The notes: a model not told the origin generated them from the letters alone. Counted from the first letter of the stretch, positions 34,424-46,100 are shown. The stretch: 64,000 nucleotides of DNA from Phytoseiulus persimilis (GCA_037576195.1 CM075104.1:10866211-10930210); one strand, 5' to 3'. A program made the numbers and translations.

Positions 34424-35884
34424 ATGTTCCTACAGCTGCTGCGACGGAGTTGGGCTACTCCTTCCGCAGAAAGGCTGGTTTCTCCAAGGTTTGTCTTTCA
34501 ACTAGAACTCCTAGGAAACCCATCCTGACGCTCCCTCCGCTGCATTGGTTATGCCTTACTTTTGAATGAGAGCAACAAAGCTTTACGGAACCCCGGAGCC
34601 CTCCAGTCGTCTCGTGTCGGTTTCGCGCATCTAGCGATCACTGCCTCAACTTTTCCGAATTCAGCCCGAATTGCATGTCGATTGGCTGGTGGAAGCATGT
34701 CGAGAAAAGGGTACCTTTCTGCGCAAGAATCATTTCCCTAATCTTTCATCCGCGCTGTATCTTTTGGAGCGTGGGGGGCTAACTTTGTCTGAGCTTGAAG
34801 CTCTGTAATAAAAGCTTGTTGTTCGAAAGAACCAAGAACTATCACTAGAATCTTCTCAGTCACCTGAAAACCAGGGATGCGAGGCCTTGATAGAAATTGG
34901 ATCGTTCTCCGCCTGAGGACGGTGCTCGTGTCGTCAGGGGCCGACAAGTTGGGGGGAGTTTCCAATGTTTCTCTTCCCGAAGTTCTGCTCATTCCAGCAA
35001 TCCCATCTTGCAATGCCGATCCGCGACATCGAGGAGCTCCCTGAAGCAGCTCAGGAAACCGAAAGCTTCAGCCTACCGCTTCTTCATCGCTGAAGCTCAT
35101 GAAGCATGCCGGAAGAACATGCCAGATGCCAAACAGCCACAAATCTTCTCTGCCCTCGCCGCTCAGTGGAGAGCTCTCGACAGCGCAAGCAAAGAAGTTC
35201 GTTGGAATCTATCGAATTGCTTCGCAACGTGCGCGAATCGCTCCCGAACGACTCGTTTGAAATGTTCTTTCCCTCAATGAAGGTGTCTCCCCTTGATTTG
35301 CAGAGATATAAGGAACTCAGTTTGCAACAGCACAAGAGAGACTTGGAAAATTTCGAACAGAACCAGGTGAGCTTCCTCAGCTCCCTGTCGCCGGAACAGT
35401 TGAATGAGCTCAAAGACCTTGCCAGACAGGAGCAGTTCAGCAGAATAAAGAAGCAAGTCAGTAAGATCGAAGACTCTCTTGGCAAACCCAAGAAAGTGCC
35501 GAATCCTTTCGGCCTTTTCGCTCGCGAGCTCGCCGAGTCCGATCCATCTGCCAAGGTAATCATTTAACGATCAGGAATTGACTCTCGACTCAAAATACCC
35601 TGAACCAACATACGAGCCAAACGTGCAATGAACTGAGAATAAATTCGATCCTCTCCTCCCCAATACGACAGCTTATACTGACGGAGGCTCTGAAAAAATG
35701 GGCTGCGCTTTCCGAGGAGGAGAAACAGAAGTATCGGGATCTATTCCGGGAGAAGTCTGGAGAATACTCTGTCGCGAAAGAAGAATACGAGCGGCGGCTG
35801 ATCCGAGACCAAGAGACGTTCCAAAAACTACAGGGCCTACGAGAGAAGTATGCTGTCCTTCGGCGCAAACGTAATCCTGAATAA
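34424..35884 (+). CDS. TFAM: Mitochondrial transcription factor A
   Basis: HMG-box protein that packages mtDNA and activates mitochondrial promoters. Four exons, 34424-34488, 34998-35196, 35304-35555 and 35672-35884, give 729 bp and 242 residues (human 246). The N-terminus MFLQLLRRSWATPSAERLV is Arg-rich and amphipathic with no acids before residue 16, a typical mitochondrial presequence. HMG box 1 (about 37-100) has KPKASAYRFFIAEAHEACRK and QIFSALAAQWRALDSASKE. A charged helical linker follows. HMG box 2 has GKPKKVPNPFGLFARELAES, then LTEALKKWAALSEEEKQKYR split across the last intron. A basic tail ends RRKRNPE. Introns are 509, 107 and 116 bp, all in frame. The exon 1 to 2 link is inferred from phase 2 and the presequence. 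The next gene starts only 72 bp after the stop. Confidence 0.92.
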
Positions 35885-35896
35885 CTAGCACCGACT

Positions 35897-35923
35897 CCGC
35901 TCCCTTTCACTAGACGGGAGCGG
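35897..35923. other. Perfect 8-bp inverted repeat (hairpin) between TFAM and the next gene
   Basis: CCGCTCCC (35897-35904) and GGGAGCGG (35916-35923) can form an 8-pair GC-rich stem with an 11-base loop. It lies in the 72-bp gap between two genes on the same strand. An ATG at 35946, out of frame with the main start at 35957, follows it. Confidence 0.6.
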
Positions 35924-35956
35924 GGACAGGCCGAAACCCTGTACAATGAGGCCTCG

Positions 35957-37951
35957 ATGGAAGTTGGAAATGATAATCTTAGCGATCGAGGCATCTCAAG
36001 AATAAAATCCGAGTCTCGAGAACAACCTGGATATGATACAAAGATAACCGATCGAGCTCTGGCAGAACTGAACGACCCACTTCCTGAGATTCGGGACTTT
36101 GAGCCCGGCAACTCTTCACGAGCGGAGGAGCAGGGCAACAATTTTGTTCGTTACGGCGTTCGCTTGGAGACAAGCGAGCGATGCCGAGACGCGATTGAAA
36201 CTAACGACCAGCCGTATTCCATATTTTGGAAAACAGCTGCCGGGCGCAACGAATGTGCGTTCCAGAAACCGATTTCGATGCGACCGCAAGAAATTTCGAG
36301 CTCGATCCTCTGTCGGAAAAAATTCTCCTCTCCGTTGACTCATTCTTGCGCAATGACAGAACGGTTCGTCGAGCTCCGAGAAACCCACACAAACGCCGAA
36401 TCGTTCCATCTTAAGAGAATGACCGATCCAGAGTCGCGTGGAGCTCAGTCGCGTCAGACATTAGGGAGCGTTTTTAAACCACAGGATTCAACTTCGAATC
36501 AGTACACGAGCGACAAGGTCGAATCTGGTGTTGCCCGAGTGAGAGACCCCTACTTCCCACCGCATGCTCGAAAACTACTCGACAGAACATCCAAAGACGG
36601 CGGAACCCGCCGATCGTCGCAAATGATCAGAGAACATGTTGTTTCACTCGATAGCGACTCTGCGAAATGTTGGACAAATCGTTCGTCTTATAGAGCCAGA
36701 CCTGTGGGAGAAAAACGAGATATTGTATCCGCTCTCAGTTCGTCCAGATTCGACGCTGAATGTACAGACTCCAGTGCAGGCCTGTCGAACAAAGGTCCGT
36801 GCGTTCCACCTCATGCATCGAGACTTGTTGCTCGACGGCCTGAATCGAGCCCCTCGAGGTTGACCGAAAGTCGCGAGCAGAATATGGCCTCGAGTCTCAT
36901 CCTAACCGAAGCAGAAACTGATGGAACGCGCCATGGTTCATGTTGGGCTGGAAAAGTTGCATCCGTTCCGCCTCATGCATCGAAACTGCTCTCTCGGCGG
37001 AACGGGCTGCTGTCTGAAAGCGTTAGCAAACAAAACCCTGGAAATCTCACCATGAGACCAAAGGAGACACAAGTCGGGATGGGAGGCTCTCGTGACTCCA
37101 CGCTAGGAAATGAATCGAATCGATATGGTGAAATATTGCCGAATTCCACATCGGTTTTGAGCCGCAAACTGGCCGAATCAACTGTCGCACCCCCTGACGC
37201 GTCAGCCTTCTCTGACGGAACTTCAGCTGAGCCTCACTTTCCTCCACATGTGCGGAACGTGCGGAATCGGCTGCGCGGAATGAAGATCCAACGAGCGGCT
37301 GACAGATTGAGCGCCGCCCTTGAGGTGCCACAGATGTCGCACAAATCTTTCCCGTCGCATGCGAAGAATCTCCTCGAGCGACTCAATGGATGCCGCGAAC
37401 CTCCGAAAACAACCATCAGGAATCGGGTTACGTCCTCTGAGGTTCGTGATCGAGGTATCGTCGTTCACGAGAGCCCAAATTTATCAGCCGACGAAACCTC
37501 TGCATGTGCGTATCGTTCGGTGGAGCGAGCCGAGCGGAACTTGGCTGTGAAAAATGACCCGAGTTTCCAAGGAACCTTGTCACAGGGTAGTGACACCGTG
37601 GAAACACTCGGAGAGACGAGAACAAATGACGAAGATGCTGGAAGTCAAAATAGACCTCCCGATAATGCATCTCGCACACAGGTTATCCCGCCCCACGCTG
37701 AACTGATGCGGAGGCGCAAGCTCCACGTGGCGGAGGCGACTCCTGAGTCTTCCGAAACCACTTCTCCCTCGACGCGGGCTCGGAACTCGCAGCAGACGTT
37801 CCGTCGGGCTTTCATTCCAATTCATGCGCAACGCGTGTTGAGGCGCGACGCCGAGATCAGGGAAACTCACACAGATGCGGCTCGACAAGAACTGACCCGT
37901 TTGGATAAACTGCGAATGCGACTCCTGCGTTGGTATACTGATCCTTGGTAG
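35957..37951 (+). CDS. Unrecognised 664-residue protein with seven PPHA-type motif repeats
   Basis: Single-exon frame, no known domain. The protein is hydrophilic, rich in Ser, Arg and Glu, and probably disordered, with no signal peptide or membrane segment. Seven copies of a 12-residue motif, consensus [FVI]-P-P-H-A-x-x-L-[LV]-x-R-R, begin near residues 200 (FPPHARKLLDRT), 283 (VPPHASRLVARR), 337 (VPPHASKLLSRR), 428 (FPPHVRNVRNRL), 465 (FPSHAKNLLERL), 577 (IPPHAELMRRRK) and 620 (IPIHAQRVLRRD). Spacing ranges from about 37 to 112 residues, so these are dispersed linear motifs, not a tandem fold. The core recalls the PPHLR motif of DDX3/Ded1-type RNA helicases and other RNA-binding proteins; any shared role is speculation. 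The ATG at 35957 is 72 bp after TFAM. A clean AATAAA lies 134 bp past the stop, supporting a real transcript. Confidence 0.75.
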   Translation: MEVGNDNLSDRGISRIKSESREQPGYDTKITDRALAELNDPLPEIRDFEPGNSSRAEEQGNNFVRYGVRLETSERCRDAIETNDQPYSIFWKTAAGRNECAFQKPISMRPQEISSSILCRKKFSSPLTHSCAMTERFVELRETHTNAESFHLKRMTDPESRGAQSRQTLGSVFKPQDSTSNQYTSDKVESGVARVRDPYFPPHARKLLDRTSKDGGTRRSSQMIREHVVSLDSDSAKCWTNRSSYRARPVGEKRDIVSALSSSRFDAECTDSSAGLSNKGPCVPPHASRLVARRPESSPSRLTESREQNMASSLILTEAETDGTRHGSCWAGKVASVPPHASKLLSRRNGLLSESVSKQNPGNLTMRPKETQVGMGGSRDSTLGNESNRYGEILPNSTSVLSRKLAESTVAPPDASAFSDGTSAEPHFPPHVRNVRNRLRGMKIQRAADRLSAALEVPQMSHKSFPSHAKNLLERLNGCREPPKTTIRNRVTSSEVRDRGIVVHESPNLSADETSACAYRSVERAERNLAVKNDPSFQGTLSQGSDTVETLGETRTNDEDAGSQNRPPDNASRTQVIPPHAELMRRRKLHVAEATPESSETTSPSTRARNSQQTFRRAFIPIHAQRVLRRDAEIRETHTDAARQELTRLDKLRMRLLRWYTDPW

Positions 37952-38084
37952 TTGTCCGAGGCTGTCCTTTGCACTCCTAGTGTCGAATATGTTCTTTTGC
38001 GGAGCCTCGCAGCCGGCAGTCGGAGCGTTAGCTGAGGCATCGAATGCGTAGTGGTCGAGGCAACGTTACCAAATCGATGAAATC

Positions 38085-38090
38085 AATAAA
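38085..38090 (+). promoter_or_regulatory. Candidate poly(A) signal for the PPHA-repeat gene
   Basis: AATAAA on the plus strand in an A/T-rich patch, 134 bp downstream of the stop at 37951. It could also serve a transcript shared with TFAM. Confidence 0.55.
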
Positions 38091-38326
38091 TCAGATCAAG
38101 TGTTTGTTGATGCCGCCCAGAGAGATCTCACTACGTCTCGTGCATGCATTGTGAGCTCTTCCAAGAAGACCGATCGCCGCTACCAGAAAAAAAGTGTCCC
38201 ACTCCTGTAATGATCGATCCGTCACTATTTTCTTTGATAACAAAATGATATCTTATCCTGTATTTCCTGATCTAGGTGGATTCTCCTGTAGACGGACACT
38301 TTTTGGAGCTCGAGCGATTGAACGAG

Positions 38327-38349
38327 GCTACCTATCTGCCGTAGGTAGC
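38327..38349. other. Perfect 8-bp inverted repeat
   Basis: GCTACCTA (38327-38334) and TAGGTAGC (38342-38349) flank a 7-base loop between the convergent PPHA-repeat and P450 genes. It could form a hairpin in either 3' UTR. No known motif. Confidence 0.5.
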
Positions 38350-38458
38350 TACGATAGAAATCTACTGTCCAAGGAGCGAGCGGCCCAAAATAGACGGGCA
38401 CTCTTTCGAGCATGGAAATCAGGTGGTTCAAGTGAAGGGAGCACGGTACCCGATCAGT

Positions 38459-40018
38459 TCAACGCGCGTTGAGTACGACTTTGCATCGTAGGGGGCCCTT
38501 GAGTCTCGACAGAAGCGATACCGCCTCGATTTCGGGCGGAAACGGCGGGGAATTCGATGTTTTTTCCACCCGGAAGTGCCAAAGCAACTCAGCAATTATC
38601 ATTTTCATCTCGAGCTGAGCGAACCGCATGCCGACACAGTTACGTGGACCCAGCCCGAAAGGGAGCCACGCTGAAAACTCAGAAGGTTCACCTCGAAGAA
38701 ATCGAGATGGCTCGAAGCTCTCGGGGTTGCTCCAGTACTTGGGATTGCGGTGGACGTCATTGATAGACGCAATGACGTGCATTCCCTCGGGAACCTTCCA
38801 TTTCCCGTAGACCTTATCTGAGCTGGCTGTCCGTACCACGAAGGGTCCAACAGGAGGAAACAGCCGGAGGGTCTCTTTGACCGCAGCGTCCAAGTATCGC
38901 AGCTTTTGCAGCTTCTCGAAGTCATGAAACTCGCTCGGCTCATTGAAGTTTTCGAATATTTCCTCTCGGAGCTTCCGCTGTACGTCGGGCTTGTGGATCA
39001 GGACGTTCACGAAGTAGCTCAAAGTGCTGGCGGTGGTTTCGAAACCAGCAACTAGAACCGCGAACGCGTTTTGCACAATCTGATCGTCGCTTAATTTCAT
39101 GGCGCTCGCCGATGTTGTCTTCTTCGTCACGTTATCGGCCTCGTCCCCAGCCGTGAGGTCTGAGTCGTCGAGGTCTTCGTTGGCCGACGCGCTAGCATCC
39201 ATCATAAGTTGCAAAAGGTCGTTCTTAGTTGATCCGTGGGACCTGCGAGCCTTCACAATCGCGGCGCACTCCCCCATGATACTGTCAAAGATGTTTTTCA
39301 AGGCCAAATTCCCTCGGCGATGACGGAAATGGCGAACTGAGTCCAGCAGCCGCTGATTGGCGTTCAGTCCCAGTGCCAGCCATTGCGCCAGGTCGATGCC
39401 TTGGCCCAAAAACTCGCGGACGCGTTTGAAAAGTTCGTTGTTCTCGGGATCGTTCTGCATGTTGTAGCTCACCCCGAAGGCGTTTCGGGAGACAACGTCC
39501 AACGTGACAGCCTGCAGAAAGGTTTTCACGTCGATATCCTTGTTGAGGTTCTCGTTGAGATTTCTTGTGAATTCTTTGATGACGGCGTGCATCGGAGGCG
39601 CAACTGCTCTGAGTTTGCTCGACGTGAAGGACGGAGTTATGATGCGGCGCATGGTCTTCCACGCGGAGCCTCTCGCACTGAGCAAAGACTTGCTGTGGAG
39701 GCGAGACCCATGAATCTGGTCACGGTCGGTGAAGTCGGTGAAGTCTCGGATGAACACATTTTTCAGAAAGTCCACGTCGGATACGAGCATCATGGGTTTA
39801 TATCCCATGAAGATCCCGACGACGGGGCCGTATTTTTTGTGCCACTCCCTGAAAACTTTGACGTGACCTTTCACGTGGTACTCCCATGCATTGCCAAGGA
39901 CGATGTTCGTTTCCGGACTGGGGACGCCGATCTCTTCGAAAAGCGAGAAATGTTTCCTCCTTCCCTGGATCCATGAGTACACCAACAGGCTCAGGATCGA
40001 AAGCAGAATCCACCACAT
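38459..40018 (-). CDS. Cytochrome P450, clan 3 (CYP3-like)
   Basis: Microsomal haem monooxygenase for xenobiotics or endogenous lipids. Single exon of 519 residues from the ATG at 40018. That start gives the N-terminal anchor MWWILLSILSLLVYSW followed by basic residues. An in-frame ATG at 40117 would add 33 residues before the anchor and is less likely. Motifs in order: EIGVPSPETNIVLGN (proline region), WKTMRRIITPSFTSSKLR (helix C), AGFETTAS (helix I oxygen-binding, 324-331), KETLR (ExxR, 382-385), PERF-type FEPSRF, and the haem loop FGLGPRNCVG with Cys at 462. FTDFTDR and KKYGPVVGIFMGYKP resemble CYP3A-type enzymes. The family number cannot be assigned by eye. An Asp/Ser/Thr-rich insertion sits before helix I. 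It is convergent with the PPHA-repeat gene. Confidence 0.95.
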   Translation of the reverse strand: MWWILLSILSLLVYSWIQGRRKHFSLFEEIGVPSPETNIVLGNAWEYHVKGHVKVFREWHKKYGPVVGIFMGYKPMMLVSDVDFLKNVFIRDFTDFTDRDQIHGSRLHSKSLLSARGSAWKTMRRIITPSFTSSKLRAVAPPMHAVIKEFTRNLNENLNKDIDVKTFLQAVTLDVVSRNAFGVSYNMQNDPENNELFKRVREFLGQGIDLAQWLALGLNANQRLLDSVRHFRHRRGNLALKNIFDSIMGECAAIVKARRSHGSTKNDLLQLMMDASASANEDLDDSDLTAGDEADNVTKKTTSASAMKLSDDQIVQNAFAVLVAGFETTASTLSYFVNVLIHKPDVQRKLREEIFENFNEPSEFHDFEKLQKLRYLDAAVKETLRLFPPVGPFVVRTASSDKVYGKWKVPEGMHVIASINDVHRNPKYWSNPESFEPSRFLRGEPSEFSAWLPFGLGPRNCVGMRFAQLEMKMIIAELLWHFRVEKTSNSPPFPPEIEAVSLLSRLKGPLRCKVVLNAR

Positions 40019-40118
40019 TCCAACATGCAAGCACTGTGGGGATCGGATGAATTTATCGGCAGCGTCTCTTCGGTGCGATGGCTTCCCAAACGCGTACTCG
40101 GTAAAAAAAGGGCTCATC

Positions 40119-43100
40119 CTGGCAATCGCGCTCGACCTGAAAGTGTTCTAGGTGAGGAGGTCTGTCTCGGGAGAGATGCTCAGTTGACGAAGCATCTCGA
40201 GGGCAAGGTTTCGTCCTCGACACCTTCCTCGACACGTTACGCGATCAAAGATCGATAGATACTCGTACTCTAGTCTGCGCCGCTCCCTCCACCCATCCCG
40301 AAGAGATCGAGATTTCGCAAAGGAGGAGCTTCCCTCTGCGAGATCCGACAGAACATCTCGTTCAGATGAAAACTTCTATCGATACTGCGGGCGACTTGGA
40401 ACCTTCTCATCGTGTGAAACTGAATGCGACTCTCAAAGAAGAAGTCGTTCTGTTTGTTCCACTAGTGTTCTCGCTAAAAATCTGTTGCGGCGACTGGATT
40501 CCTTATCTCCGTCTCAGGCGATCTTTCAATTACCGAGATGGTTCTAATGTGCGTGACAGAGATCAGATGGCCTGTATTGGCCTAGAGCTCTGTCACGCAG
40601 AACTCTCAAGTCTCGAACCGATCTGGAAGTCAATCTACAATTATCGTGCGCAGCTCCACAAAGTAGAGGAGGATCGAAGAAAACCGACACAATCATTGTC
40701 GATCGCAGCTCGAATCACTGTGGGGCTTTCGGGCTCGCCTAAACATCGAAGCTCCCGTTGCTCCTGTCTGAATTTTTACAGCTGATTGTAAAAAGCTGAC
40801 TTTGGTCGTGAAGACGGTTCGGTGTTGCTGCTGGCTTTGCATGCTCGCTGCGGTGGCAAGCGCCGTAAGCCGCCGCATGAAGGAGGTAGGATCGGGCTCT
40901 CCTTGGCTCGCCTCTGCAGCGGGTCGATTGTGTCGTACGCCAGCCGAAGTCTAACGAGCAGAGTGGGCGGCAGTAAAACGCGTTGCGTCTAATCTGAGAC
41001 GACGGCTAAGTGTTTGAATCGAGGGCTCGCGTGCGTGTTCCTACCGTGCTCAACTGGCTGTCGACTGGCAGCGAGCGAGTAGGTTCGTCTGCCTCGCCGC
41101 TCTCTTCCGAATGCCTCGGATGACTGAGGGCTGTCCCTCGAGGCTCGTTCGGGCGGCTCCGGAGGAGCGGATCAGCTTTCGCTGCGTGAGTTCTTCTACC
41201 TGTTCGCTCGGATCGTCGTCTCCGTCTAGGTTGTCGTCGTCGTCGTCATCAACCGATGGCGGCGTTTTATCCAGCCCGCAAAAAAGAAAACTTCTGAGAT
41301 CTCCACCCTAGCGACCGACCGAGCGGCCGACTGCATGAGTGGGTGAGACACCTCACCCCGCAGCTGCAGGACATCAATCCGAGCAACTTTCGGAGAACCG
41401 GAGGAAAGAACATTGTCGAAACACGACGCTTCGCGCGAAAACCCGATTGGCTGCGGGGGAAAATATTCCCTGCAGAATGGACTTCTGAAAATGGGCTTTC
41501 CGCTCAGAACAGGCTCGCTCTCCATGTTGGATTTGTGTTATATTATGAACCTGTTGTAGACGAAAACTGTCGTTCTACTGCGCCCGAGACCGACGGTCGG
41601 AGCTCCTTTCTTACGAAACGAATCCCGTCCGTGAGGCTTCGAAACCGCGCGCTCGGTTGAATAAGAGTTGGTTGATGATCATTATGTAAAGCTGTTGTTT
41701 ATCGAGAGGATCATAACAGAGATTTGTCCGCCTGGTGTCTCGAACGGAGTGGCAAGCCACCGCGTTGTCTGATTAATAAAACGGACAACACGTAGTTTTG
41801 CACTGCCCCGCGTAGTTCTGATTCCTGACAGGTCGCAGACCCCGTTTCATTTGGTCGCAGTTTTGACCGGGATGCCTTCCAGAGCGCCGCAACTAATATT
41901 TCAGAGTAGCAGTAGATCTAGCGAGGCTGAGCGGAGGCTGTCACGCGCATGCCCATGTGCGGTATGTTGCCCTGCGAGCACGCTCCTTTGTTTGACCGTC
42001 TGCGTGCGATGTTGTACGAGCAAACCGTTATTCCTGAATAGACGATTCGTCGTGCCCATCAAATCGACCTGAATCGCCGTGGATTCCGTCCCTACTGGGA
42101 AAACGATCGGTTGTTGATTCATTGATGCCTCTCCGAGGTCGATTGAAATTTTCCTCGAGACCCGTCCGTTCCAAAAGACCGCGGCCATCCGTTCTCATGC
42201 TCATGGCGAAGAGAAATCTCGGAAGCTCCGAAGACGCAGCAAGGAGGGCTGAACAAGGACTATCCCGTCGGTGGTTCGAAAATCAGGGAGGGAAGATGGC
42301 TCAGAGAGGAATGAAGGCTGCTCAAAATTCGGAGTCGTTAAATCAGCTCGAATTTCTTACGCCGTGACATGGATAGTTCGTTGTTAAGGTTTTATCGCCG
42401 ATCTCCTCTCTCGGTGGTATCACTTCTATCAGTTCCTGTCTAGGTGTTCCCACTCTCCGCCTCTGCTCATCCCGGTGTCTGTCGAGCTCAGTTAGGACTC
42501 AGTCACGAGATCCGCCGTTATAAACCTTCAAGTTTTATCGTTTTTTTCATAAACGTCATTGCACCCTACTGGCAGCTCCATTTTTCGCTCGTGTCTCTTA
42601 TTCAGACAACGTATTAAACTCAACCGAGAGAGCTTCTCTGTTCCCATCTTTGCTCCCCTTCCACGAACAGTCTCTCTCGAGCTCCCTCCTCGCGACGGAA
42701 TCGCTACTTCGTTGACTTGATTGTGGATCTCTTTCTGCTTTCGGTTGCTTCATCACAGTCGTCTCGCTTTTCCATCGTCCTAGAGCCGTTGCCTTGCTTT
42801 CGGCCCGGTGCCTCCCTCTGCCGCCGTCGACGACGTCCATCTGTTTTTGGTTCAGCTTTCTTTTCTCGCTCCGTCTTTCAGGCTCGTCTGGCTTCCATAT
42901 CTCATTTCGGGCTGAACGGTGAAGCATTGGGTTTCCACGACCACGGCGACGTTGAGGACAAGGAGAGCGTCGGCGGCGGCGGCAACAGCAGCACAAGGAG
43001 CAGCGGCGGCCGCATAGAAGTTCCAGCAGATCTGCATAAAGTGTCTCTTTAGCTTTGCTTGCCCCTCCGTCCGCCGGCGCGCCTATCCGATCCCGCTCCC

Positions 43101-46100
43101 TCCTGACCGGGCTTCGTTTTCTCTCATCGCCGCCATTCTTGAAGCACTCGTTGGTTGGTTCCTCCGCGTCTCTCTGTCCAGATGGCGTCGTCATTAGACT
43201 TAGCTCTTTCAGCCCTCGTGTGGGTTGTATGCTGGCCCCCATATGCTCGTATCCCCTCTTCTGCTCACTCCGGCTGGCAGAGGCCGCCGGTTGACTGGGC
43301 ATGGAATGGCTCGGAGGGCCATCGAGGGGGGCGGCGCGGGGCCGTCGCGGGGCATCGGGTGAATAATTCAGACGGCAGAAGAGAAGGAGCAAGCAGCGTA
43401 ATGGCAAACGCCCCGTTCCGCCAAGAACTCTTTCTCCCCGTGGTAAGAGCGAGGCGAAGGGACCCGCTCGAGCCTCTACTGATGTGCGAGGCAAGAAATT
43501 AAAAGGATTTCGTTCAGGCCTTCTTCTGGTGTTTGCCGCGCCTTTTCCGCTCGTTTCGCCCCGCGCGGCCGAGGCATCGGTAGCTACTTCGTACCAGCCG
43601 AGTTCTGTTGCTTCGGGAGCACAGCTTTCGGCCGATCTCCATTAACCTTTGGAAGCATCGACGTTTTTCTGCTTCACAAAAACGAGCCATTCACTCGCGC
43701 CACAGCATTTCGCCGAGCCCACAGTATAATTAGACGAGGAGCACGGACCTTCAGCGAGAAGGGACTCCGTCGCCGGGCTGCGACGTGGGCGCTTTCCTCC
43801 GATCTAACTTCTGCCCCGTTTGCTCCCAGCGTTCGACATTTGAGGAAACGAGTCGTTTCGCCGCGCGAAGTCTTCTCCGACCGTTTCCAGCATGTTGCAA
43901 CTGGACGGGGGTGCTGGGTCCGTACCGGAGCTGGCCAAGGCCCGGACGCTAACCTTGGTGCCGAAACCCTCTGTGTGACGAGCATCGCATCAAAATTCCT
44001 TCTATGCGTTTGTCGCTCGCTCGATACGTTCGTGAATGCTGCTATAGGTGGCCGATGGCACAAGCGGCAACAGCAGTCGCAGCATCAGAATAGCAGTTTT
44101 TGTTGTGGGGCTGCGAAACGATGACCAATGCATTTTCGGCCCGATCTCCATAATGGATTTGGCCTGGCAATATTGGTTGCCAACCGAATCTTGGGGGGAG
44201 CCGATGGCCAAACCCAAATCACTATGGAAAGGAATGGCCTCAAAGTGCGTTGTCAACTCCATGCCGCCGCGACCTAAACGCCGAAGTTTCCAGTTTCAAG
44301 CGCCGTTTTTCAACTTTCCTCGTCTGTACTCAACGAGTGAATACAACGAAACTTCCGGCCGATGCCGTAATGGAGGAACCATGGTCGAGGAGTCCCACCT
44401 CAATGAGCTCGAGCTACGCTCAATCTTCGGCGCCACGATCCCCGACCCTCGAGAGTGACTCTTCTCGTCTGTTTTTCACCCCACCCTTCCAAGATATCTT
44501 CTCCACCTTCCTTCATCAAGTAGAGCCGACCGATCGTGTGACGGACCCTCCGTGTTTCGGTCATTGCTGCGCTCCAGATGCCCCGCATTTCAGACGCGGC
44601 TTCCTCCGAAACGGTTCCTTTCCTCTGACAGGCTTCTTATTCGCCTCCTGAGGAGCGTCAATATTCTCGGAAGGCGGCGAGCTACGAGTCAATCGTGATT
44701 TGCGGCTCAAGGGAGCTCACCAATGAGACAAGCAGTGTTTTTTGTTGGGGCAACTCACTAAGGGGAGACCATATTATTCACGAAGGGAACTGTGATGCTA
44801 CACGAAGGAAAATGGCAAGTCCACACATTCGTTGCCCTGCACAGTTCGACGGTGCCGAGAAACTGGTCTGCCTCATGAGTTCTCAACCAAAGGAGGGGAA
44901 ATTAGTTTGTGCCACTTGATGGGGGACCGAGGACTCGGAATCAGCAGCTTGCTGTGCTCTTTGTGGATCTACGGGAGCTCCGTTACACGACAAAAGCTTC
45001 ACGAAGAGGTTCTTAAACTCTCGTCAGGCGGCATAGGCTGACTATGATCGAATAGGCTCACTCGGGTGCCATGTAAAAACTGCTGGTTTGATCTGGAGGC
45101 AATACATCGCGTCTTGGTATTCTCAGGCCGGAACGACCTCAAAAAGATGGGACATTCCATCAAAAACACGAGCGGGGAGTTCTCTCTCCCTCAGAACGAT
45201 TCGCACGCGCTTATCTTGCTCCACGTGTACTCTAGATTTTCCGTTCAATCAAATGGAGAGTCAGTTTGCAGAGGTTCTTCAGTACTCGTGGAGATTCTCC
45301 TCCGAGACCGACGGACTCACTGTGCAGAGAAAGAGAGAGAGCCAAACGGCCGATCGACAGACCGACTTGCTGAAACGGGAAAAAATAAGAAACGGCCGAC
45401 GACCACCACGACGAGGGCCGCGCCGGCAGCAGTGGCAAGAACGACGTCCGAGGAGAGAGGATTATTGGAGAAATATCTTTCTTCTGAACCGCTTTGTTTC
45501 TCTCTGCGCCCATAGCGAGGTATCGGACGCCTTCCAAAGAACAAGGACAATCGGAACTCGGAAACTTGTTCGAAAGCGGCTGAGCCTCCAGTGGTTCGGG
45601 CGGAGTCAAGGAAATGGTCACTGGTCTGCTCAGAAAAATGCGTTCTCATAAACTCCACAATAGACAGAGGAACGGATGAATCCCCCTGCGATTGTCAGTT
45701 GTTCATTGCGGGCACTCATCAAATTTCCAGGATTGAACTCGTGGAGACCGTTCCCACCGTGCAGACGACGATCTCGCCGTTGTTGTGTCTCTTCTTTGCA
45801 GAGGTCTCTAGTCCGACGACATCTATGTATGTACATAGGAAAAACGGAGGAAAGTCATGGCAAGTCTTATTCGACGCTGGTTATGCTCATCATGCTCCAA
45901 GTTCGTGGGTCGCGCACCGGTCGGAACGAATCCGGAACTTCAGTATGAAGCATTCCGTTATCGAGTGTTCTGATTTCATCCGTTGAGCTGGTGAATATTC
46001 TCATATAGATGAAGGTTTTCTCGAGCTCCAACAGTTCCACCGTAGCGCGCCGAGCTCGCTCTAGCGGTGTGAAATATACAGTAATCTCGTCGTTCATTCC

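Noticed and set aside
40016..40117. Upstream in-frame ATG (40117) as the P450 start
   Set aside because: It would place 33 mostly polar residues before the membrane anchor. The ATG at 40018 puts the anchor at the N-terminus as expected for microsomal P450s.
42598..43494. 298-codon minus-strand frame rich in Arg, Ser and Pro
   Set aside because: Low-complexity translation of a strand-skewed GC-rich stretch. No domain, and similar frames exist on the opposite strand.
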